Origin: JANQPX01 sp051010395
GTDB taxonomy: Bacteria; Pseudomonadota; Alphaproteobacteria; Geminicoccales; Geminicoccaceae
Assembly (NCBI GenBank): GCA_051010395.1
Contig: JBPCVQ010000517.1
Location: forward strand, 1 to 11,627
DNA: 11,627 nt
Direction: 5' to 3'
Made by a program: the position numbers and the translations under genes. The notes below the pieces were generated by a model. That model saw nothing but the letters and a program-made list of their open reading frames with translations. It was not told where the DNA came from and ran no database searches. This document shows, piece by piece, positions 7,201 to 11,627 of this stretch (the stretch's first letter is position 1; each line of letters begins with the position of its first letter).

Positions 7201-7388
7201 GATCTTGTTGAGCAGCCTGTCCCCTCTCGTCCTGACATCAAGAGGCACTAGGGCGCGTTCAACAGATAATTGCTGTAAGAATTGTTACACTCGTGTCGAT
7301 TTTGTTTCGGCACGATTGTAGCCGTCCCTGCTGACATGCGTAAATGCGCTGAACCTCATCCAGCGTCATCTCCTGAAAGGAGGATCGA

Positions 7389-9116
7389 TCAGCAATGCTC
7401 GGACCTATCCACCTCCTCGCCATCCGCCTTGAGTTTACCCAAGTAAGTCTCCATCGCTTCTAGGCTAATCCGGGCGTTTTCAGCATTCTTTGTCATCTCG
7501 CTTTCATCAAAGGCCTTGATCGCACGTCTGATGGTGCCGATTGCCTGGTTGAGGGGCGCTGAATTCCTCGTTCTCACCGCCACCAACCAATAGACCAGGG
7601 CCATATTCTCCTGCGTATAGGCCCAGTCAACGAGGACTCGGTCACGGGTCCTCTCTCCAAGAGCGCTGCGATAGCGTGACAGAGCTTCACAGAACCGTGC
7701 GACCTCTCCCTCGCGGAAGCCAATATGCTTCAAGGCGTTGCCTATATTGTTTTGTGTCCTCGCCCAGTCGAGGGGCACGCGCTTCCGGGTCCATTCCTCG
7801 AGCGCTGCCTTATAGGCATCGACCGCCTGCCAAAGCCGTTCCGTCCCATCCTCCTGCTCGCCCAAAAGCTTGAGGGCGATGCCGAGGTTGTTTTGGGTCT
7901 CGGCCCATTTCAGCGCCTCGGTCTTGCGGGCCGGACCCAACACCTCCAGGGCGCCTTGATGCGCAACAATCGCCTCCTTGAGCCGCACGGTGTCATTGTC
8001 GCGCTCACCGATCATCATGAGGGCGAGGCCCAGATTCATCTGGGCTTCCGCCCAATCCCGAGGCTGGCTGCCGCGCGTCCATACGCTGAGCGCGGAATTA
8101 TAGGCATCCACGGCCTTCTCAAGGCGCGTCGTCACATTCTCCCGCGCCCCAAGGGCTCGAAGCGCATTGCCCAAATTCATCTCGGTTCCGGCCCACTCGG
8201 TGGGCGTGTTCTCGGACGTGTACTCCCCAAGCGCTTTCTCATAGGCGTCGACCACTTGCTCGAGCCTTTCCCTGCCGCGCTCCCGTTCCCCAAGGGCTTT
8301 GAGCGCGTCGCCGAGCCTCATCTGGGTCCCGGCCCACTTGAAGGGGTCGTGGTCACGCGAGGTGCGCTGAAGAAGTTCCTGATAACGCTCGATCGCATCA
8401 GCTGCAGCGACGTTGTCGCCGAATTCGTCACCTTGCCGGTATATCGCATCGGCCGCTTGAAAGAGATAGTTCAGGTACACGTCCTCAAAGGAGCGTGGAA
8501 CTTTCTCGGCCGCCTCATCGAAATGCTTGCTCGCGTCAAGAAAGAGAAACTCGCTCATGGCCAGCTGAGCGAGGCTGGCATTTGTTGACGCCGCCAACAG
8601 AAGCTGCCTTTCGAGGTCCAGGCTGTCCTCCTTCCTTTTCAGCCCGGTCAATAATGCCTTAGCCCTCTCCGTGACGCCGTTTTCAATAGCGTCGGCTGCC
8701 GCACGTCTCAGGCGATCGAGGTCGGGAGCGTCACCGCGGGACTCGCTCCGGAGCTCCTTGATCGTCTCCTTTTGTCGCTGGATGATTTCGACGATGCGCA
8801 GGGCGCGCTTCTCCGGCTCGACATCATTTTCTCCGACAGTAACCAAAGCGGCGATGAGCATGCCTTCAGTCACCTTGAGCTCATCGCTGAGCTGGTTTGC
8901 CCTGGTCGTGGCCCCCCTCAGGTCTTGGAGCAGCGGTGCCAACTCCTCCAAGGCGTTCCAGCATTGCACGGTGATCGTGACGCCGCTCTTGATCTCCCCG
9001 GTGTTGACAAAGGAGCATTCCGCCTCGACCCGGTCGCCTATCGTAAGGGCGTAAGCACCGGTCGCAGGCAGCAACGAGATTGGCGCGAGAAGGAGGAGGG
9101 CTCTAGCAATCGACAT
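7389..9116 (-). CDS. exported TPR-repeat protein with N-terminal two-cysteine motif
   Basis: This 575-residue protein is encoded immediately after the TIR gene, overlapping it by 14 bases. ATG 9116 is chosen because it opens a signal peptide (MSIARALLLLAPISLL, AYA cleavage after residue 23); the frame is open 78 codons upstream, but that part lies inside the TIR gene and is arginine-rich non-protein-like sequence. Residues 27-52 hold the motif CSFVNTGEIKSGVTITVQC, nearly the same as the C-terminus of the TIR protein. Residues about 54-130 are charged and helical, coiled-coil-like. From about 240 to 525 run six TPR-type repeats anchored by 'WA.TQ.NLG.AL..LG' with tryptophans at 261, 308, 355, 404, 451 and 498. 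TPR arrays bind partner proteins; periplasmic location follows from the signal. A role as sensor or scaffold for the TIR protein is my inference. Confidence 0.85.
   Translation of the reverse strand: MSIARALLLLAPISLLPATGAYALTIGDRVEAECSFVNTGEIKSGVTITVQCWNALEELAPLLQDLRGATTRANQLSDELKVTEGMLIAALVTVGENDVEPEKRALRIVEIIQRQKETIKELRSESRGDAPDLDRLRRAAADAIENGVTERAKALLTGLKRKEDSLDLERQLLLAASTNASLAQLAMSEFLFLDASKHFDEAAEKVPRSFEDVYLNYLFQAADAIYRQGDEFGDNVAAADAIERYQELLQRTSRDHDPFKWAGTQMRLGDALKALGERERGRERLEQVVDAYEKALGEYTSENTPTEWAGTEMNLGNALRALGARENVTTRLEKAVDAYNSALSVWTRGSQPRDWAEAQMNLGLALMMIGERDNDTVRLKEAIVAHQGALEVLGPARKTEALKWAETQNNLGIALKLLGEQEDGTERLWQAVDAYKAALEEWTRKRVPLDWARTQNNIGNALKHIGFREGEVARFCEALSRYRSALGERTRDRVLVDWAYTQENMALVYWLVAVRTRNSAPLNQAIGTIRRAIKAFDESEMTKNAENARISLEAMETYLGKLKADGEEVDRSEHC
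7538..8405 (-). repeat. six tandem ~141-bp units encoding 47-residue TPR-like repeats
   Basis: The conserved tryptophans are spaced 47, 47, 49, 47 and 47 residues apart, so the DNA period is 141 bases with one unit of 147. Units share the pattern WA-x-TQ-x-NLG-x-AL-x-x-LGERE, then RL-x-x-AVDAY-x-x-AL-x-x-WTR. The first and last units are the most diverged. The units are well diverged at DNA level, so this is an old protein repeat, not a recent expansion. Confidence 0.8.
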
Positions 9117-9819
9117 CGATCTCGACGCCCTCGATGTTCCCGGTATTGACCGAACTGCAATCGGCGTTGATTTGATCGCCACCGGTGGTGATGCCCGACA
9201 TAACCGCCCAGATGAGCGCGACAACAACAAAGAGGGTTCCAGGAACCGTTGCGCGCGTGGCGACATCGGCCGACCGCCACCATCCCAAGGAGCGTTCCTT
9301 CGCGCCGGAACGATGTTTTTGCCTGCGGCTGGAGCTTTGCGAAAACGCATTCACATCGTCGTCCGCGTGAAGTATCCGCCCGATTTCCAAGGCCATATCG
9401 GTCATGGCCTGATCGCATTCCGCCTCGGGCAAGCTATTGAGCGGCGTGCCGTCGGTCGGGCGGATGTTGAGCGCTTGCAGCCAGGGCACCCTGTTCCAGG
9501 TGCAATCGCTGATCAGGATTGGATAGAGGATCATATCCCGGCTGGCATGTCGTTGCAGCATGGTCCGAACCTCATGGTCCAGGATGAAGTCCGAGGTCAG
9601 AAAATGACGAGAGATCAGGAGAACGGCGATATCGGCCTTGGCAAGGGCGGCGTCGATCTCGGCTTGCCAATCGCCTCCCCCCCTGATGCGTCGATCGTTC
9701 CAGACGTCGAACACACCCTGGCGCTCGGCGACCTCGAGATGGCTGACGACGAAGTCCTTCCAGGGCGTTTCGTCCTGGTGGCTGTAGCTGATGAAGATGG
9801 TGGCCACGTCTCTCGCCAT
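9103..9819 (-). CDS. TIR-domain protein with C-terminal membrane anchor and periplasmic cysteine tail
   Basis: This 238-residue protein counts from ATG 9819 (a TTG at 9834 would add five residues). Residues 4-145 form a TIR_2-type domain: box 1 'DVATIFISYSHQDE', a BB-loop-like 'DRRIRGGGDWQAEI' and box 3 'ADIAVLLISRHFLTSDF'. Glu54 in WQAEI matches the catalytic glutamate of NAD-cleaving TIR domains. Residues about 160-180 are strongly basic (SSSRRQKHRSGAKERS), followed by one membrane helix near 190-208. By the positive-inside rule the TIR domain is cytosolic and the last 30 residues periplasmic. That tail ends CSSVNTGNIEGVEIDVDC, shared with the downstream TPR protein. TIR domains act as NADases or signal-producing enzymes in immunity (Thoeris and related) or as adaptors; which applies here is unknown. 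No strong ribosome-binding site is visible. Confidence 0.87.
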   Translation of the reverse strand: MARDVATIFISYSHQDETPWKDFVVSHLEVAERQGVFDVWNDRRIRGGGDWQAEIDAALAKADIAVLLISRHFLTSDFILDHEVRTMLQRHASRDMILYPILISDCTWNRVPWLQALNIRPTDGTPLNSLPEAECDQAMTDMALEIGRILHADDDVNAFSQSSSRRQKHRSGAKERSLGWWRSADVATRATVPGTLFVVVALIWAVMSGITTGGDQINADCSSVNTGNIEGVEIDVDC

Positions 9820-9955
9820 CCAGAATGAATGCAATCGACAAGCTCATTGGCGATCATCGACGACGCTATGCCGCTTCTTCGGATATCGGTCGACTGGCCG
9901 AGGCGCCCATGCCGACCTGCTGATGCTTTGCATCGGAGCCGGTCACAGCCTTCGA

Positions 9956-10484
9956 TCACCGCGGTTTGCAATCGTCGCGCGGATCCTTTGCCGGTGGGTC
10001 GGGGTCGCCGTCACTGCCGCTGCCACCACCGCGATCGCTGTCGTTGTCTCTGGCGCAGAACGGGACGCCGGCTCTTTGATCGCTAACCGGGAGGCCGCAG
10101 TTCGGCCGCATATAGTCCGCTGCAATGACTTCTCTGGAACTGATCAGTTTGCTCCACCACGACGCGAACCTGCCGAGAAACGAGCTGGCGGCTTGCGCGT
10201 CGCCGGCAAACTGGGCGGGGACCACCACAAGGTCGTTTTGGCTCGGATCATCGCTTGGGGGAGGATTAGCCTTGCGCCGCTCGATCGCAGTGATCTTTAC
10301 GTCCGATCGATCATCGGCATCGCCGGCCGGCAAGCGCTTTGCGGTCGTGCTCATGGGCAGAGGAAACTTGTAGGAGTCGGGAGCCAATCCAGATCGCTGC
10401 ACCCGATCGACCAGCGTTGCCGCCTCCTCCTCAGACAGCCTCCGGCCGGCGACGACGGCGTAGTAGGGGCTGCTTTTTGCTCAT
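9956..10484 (-). pseudogene. SPOR-like domain protein, apparently frameshifted near its 5' end
   Basis: The long frame 10402-9956 has only a GTG start, but the same frame continues upstream as protein-like sequence YYAVVAGRRLSEEEAATLVD, which resembles the first strand and helix of a SPOR (peptidoglycan-binding) domain, back to a TGA at 10481-10483. An ATG at 10484 begins MSKKQP in the next frame; deleting one base from the four-G run at 10466-10469 would join it to the SPOR-like frame and give an intact 175-residue protein. A second similar strand-helix unit occurs further on (DLVVVPAQFAGDAQAASSFL). The C-terminus holds a Cys pair around GLPVSDQRAGVPF and an acidic, Gly/Pro-rich tail. Either the gene is decayed, the base is an assembly error, or translation starts at GTG 10402. 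It precedes the TIR gene by 136 bases on the same strand. Confidence 0.5.
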
Positions 10485-10550
10485 TCGGAGATTACTGGCA
10501 GACCTGGTGAATTCAGGCTCATGGAATTCGATGGGCGAGTGGCGGCGGGG

Positions 10551-10760
10551 CTATGCAGCTGCGTCGGGCCCATCGTTCAATCGATCATGATTGCTGACAA
10601 TTTGGTTGTTGTTCGAGGGGAATAACACGATTCCATATTGAAACCACATCTGGGTAGCCCACTGATCAAGCTCGATGATCGACAGTCGCCCATCCATGTA
10701 GACGCTGAGAAAGTTATCTGGCGTTTGAGGCTTGGTGAACAAGAGTGCACGTTGTTGCAT
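10551..10760 (-). CDS. small hypothetical protein, 69 residues
   Basis: I do not recognise this protein. It starts at ATG 10760, with AGGG five bases upstream as a weak ribosome-binding site and a promoter-like TATAAT 43 bases before the start. The frame is open further upstream to a TTG at 10925, but that part crosses the AT-rich promoter-like stretch and does not look like protein. The 69 residues include an aromatic-rich central part (LDQWATQMWFQYGIVLF) and a polar, Asn/Asp-rich tail. No signal or domain is visible. Same strand as the SPOR-like, TIR and TPR genes and first in that series, so it may head their transcript. Confidence 0.42.
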   Translation of the reverse strand: MQQRALLFTKPQTPDNFLSVYMDGRLSIIELDQWATQMWFQYGIVLFPSNNNQIVSNHDRLNDGPDAAA

Positions 10761-11133
10761 GGAGGCCCTATTATGTGCGAAAGAGATGCAACCAAAACTA
10801 ACATTATAAGATAGAAAAACAACTATTGATTGAATAATAAAAATGCACAAAGCTAACGGTTGTGCAGAGGCCGAATGAAAAGGCTGGGATGCGAAGGGCC
10901 GGCGCTTGCCTTTGTCGTCTTTCAAGCGACTGTCATACGTGCCTTCGATCCCGGACGTGACTTAGGCAGTTGGTTCACCACACGCCGGCTCGTGCCTTTG
11001 GTCACCATCTGAGGCGCGGTATCCGACTTCGGCGGCGTCGAGGTCCTGAGCGTCGCGGGGCAGGGCGTGCGTAGGAAGTAGGGGCAGCGGCCTCGGAAGA
11101 TGAAACAGGCCGGGGCGGCAATGTCGAGAGCCG
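10761..11133. other. intergenic stretch with AT-rich island and no supported gene
   Basis: These 373 bases separate the C-terminal end of the right-hand repeat protein from the small ORF at 10551-10760. The left part is the AT-rich promoter-like island. The right part is GC-rich and holds only short open frames on either strand, proline- and arginine-rich and without ribosome-binding sites. No insertion-sequence ends, tRNA or direct repeats are recognised. Confidence 0.45.
10803..10808 (-). promoter_or_regulatory. consensus -10 box in an AT-rich island
   Basis: A perfect TATAAT reads on the minus strand at 10808-10803, within the most AT-rich stretch of the window (about 10780-10860). A clear -35 box at 17 bases is missing; TTCAAT lies 20 bases upstream. 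It would give a leader of roughly 35 bases to ATG 10760. Promoter activity, perhaps activator-dependent, is inferred from this. Confidence 0.42.
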
Positions 11134-11627
11134 CTAAAGCCCGGCAGCGCCACGCGGAAGCTCAGGGAGCTTGGCAAGCTCGGTCCGAACATCCTCCGTA
11201 ACGTGGAGCGCCGCCGCCTCCGGCCCGATCGCCTCCAGCGGCTCGATCAGCCGCAACATCTCCCGCTGGAGCGCGCGCGGGCGTTTTTTGAACAAGGGGG
11301 TGACGCCTGTAATCCCCTCGGCCAGCGCCTGGGTCGCGGCAGGGTCATCCCCGAGCGCCCGGTGGCATCTGGCAAGCATTGCAAGGCTTTGCACATAATG
11401 CTCGGCCACATGATGCGGACGAGTGTCGAAGGCTTCCCGGAGACTGGCAGCACCCGCTTCGGCGACCTCCAGCGCGATCCCTGGTTCGTCGTTGCCAAGC
11501 CGCGCCTCCGCGAGCACCCGCCGGCAAAAGCCCGGCGCGATCCGCTGATTGTCGCTGCCTGGTCTGGGCGGCAAGGATGGCAAGAGGCCAACCGCTTTCT
11601 CCGTTACCTCGATGGCTTCTGAGAAAT
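11134..11627 (-). CDS. helical-repeat (TPR-like) protein, C-terminal part only
   Basis: The frame is open from the stop at 11134 to the right window edge, so the N-terminus is missing and the TTG at 11583 is internal. The visible ~164 residues are alanine-, leucine- and arginine-rich paired helices typical of TPR or related alpha-solenoids, for example 'HYVQSLAMLARCHRALGDDP' followed by 'AATQALAEGITGVTPLF' and a further helix pair ending 'LIEPLEAIG'. The periodic small residues and 'LG.dpaA..aL.egi..' match the TPR B-helix and next A-helix. The part resembles regulatory or scaffold repeats fused to an N-terminal domain that cannot be seen here. Same strand as the TIR/TPR genes, but separated from them by an apparent promoter, so co-transcription is doubtful. 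Confidence 0.72.
   Translation of the reverse strand, partial: FSEAIEVTEKAVGLLPSLPPRPGSDNQRIAPGFCRRVLAEARLGNDEPGIALEVAEAGAASLREAFDTRPHHVAEHYVQSLAMLARCHRALGDDPAATQALAEGITGVTPLFKKRPRALQREMLRLIEPLEAIGPEAAALHVTEDVRTELAKLPELPRGAAGL

Noticed and set aside
7249..7320. AT-rich stretch with a GGGCGCGTTC edge that might be an insertion-sequence end
   Set aside because: No matching inverted terminal repeat, target duplication or transposase frame is visible nearby.
7259..7369. 36-codon minus-strand ORF beginning MTLDEVQRIY after the TPR gene
   Set aside because: AGGAG abuts its ATG with no spacing, the C-terminal half is not protein-like, and no family is recognised; possibly a gene remnant but not supportable.
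7376..7463. AAAGGAGG followed by a 22-codon plus-strand ORF from ATG 7395
   Set aside because: It lies inside the end of the TPR gene on the opposite strand and the peptide is not protein-like; the purine run is part of a short CTCCT/AGGAG inverted repeat.
7538..8405. Regular ~141-bp periodicity that might suggest a CRISPR or satellite array
   Set aside because: The period matches 47-residue protein repeats in one open frame, with divergent DNA and no identical short repeats or spacers.
7725..8588. Long plus-strand open frame opposite the TPR gene
   Set aside because: It mirrors the minus-strand repeats, with no ribosome-binding site, and is explained as antisense of a GC-rich coding region.
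9117..9350. N-terminal extension of the TPR protein by 78 codons
   Set aside because: This stretch is the TIR gene read in another frame; it is Arg/Ser/Pro-rich, while ATG 9116 opens a clean signal peptide.
10962..11192. 76-codon minus-strand ORF between the right-hand repeat gene and the AT-rich island
   Set aside because: It overlaps the real frame ending at 11134, is proline- and arginine-rich and has no ribosome-binding site or recognisable domain.

Overview
The window looks like a chromosomal or large-replicon segment of a GC-rich alphaproteobacterium, most likely of the Rhizobiales. This is inferred from base composition, tightly coupled SsuABC/NMT1-type ABC operons, a twin-arginine signal on a solute-binding protein, and a TIR/TPR gene pair of a style common in that order. 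I see no rRNA, tRNA, CRISPR array or intact insertion sequence.

Left half (1-6511): two complete or nearly complete ABC importers of the nitrate/sulfonate/taurine/pyrimidine class face each other. The plus-strand operon has a solute-binding protein (5' end outside the window), permease, ATPase and a second, different permease, so it probably uses a heterodimeric channel. The minus-strand operon, read from 6511 down to 3455, has a Tat-exported NMT1/THI5-like binding protein, an ATPase, one permease and a small VOC (glyoxalase/dioxygenase-fold) protein. Each binding protein delivers a small, probably aromatic, heterocyclic or sulfonated solute to its permease pair, which the ATPase drives. The VOC protein may act on the imported compound. 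The substrate cannot be read from sequence. The operons converge on a short, GC-rich, hairpin-forming spacer.

Middle (6512-7388): a promoter-like site for the second operon, then two small overlapping minus-strand ORFs of unknown function in otherwise gene-poor DNA.

Right half (7389-11627), all minus strand: a TIR-domain protein with a single C-terminal membrane helix overlaps by 14 bases a large exported TPR-repeat protein. Both carry the same two-cysteine motif immediately after their membrane or signal segment, on the predicted periplasmic side, which suggests a membrane-spanning pair (cytosolic TIR effector, periplasmic TPR sensor or scaffold). Upstream are a SPOR-like gene that appears broken by a one-base frameshift, a 69-residue ORF behind an AT-rich promoter-like island, and the C-terminal part of another helical-repeat protein that runs off the right edge. 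The TIR/TPR pair with its shared motif is the best candidate here for an undescribed system.
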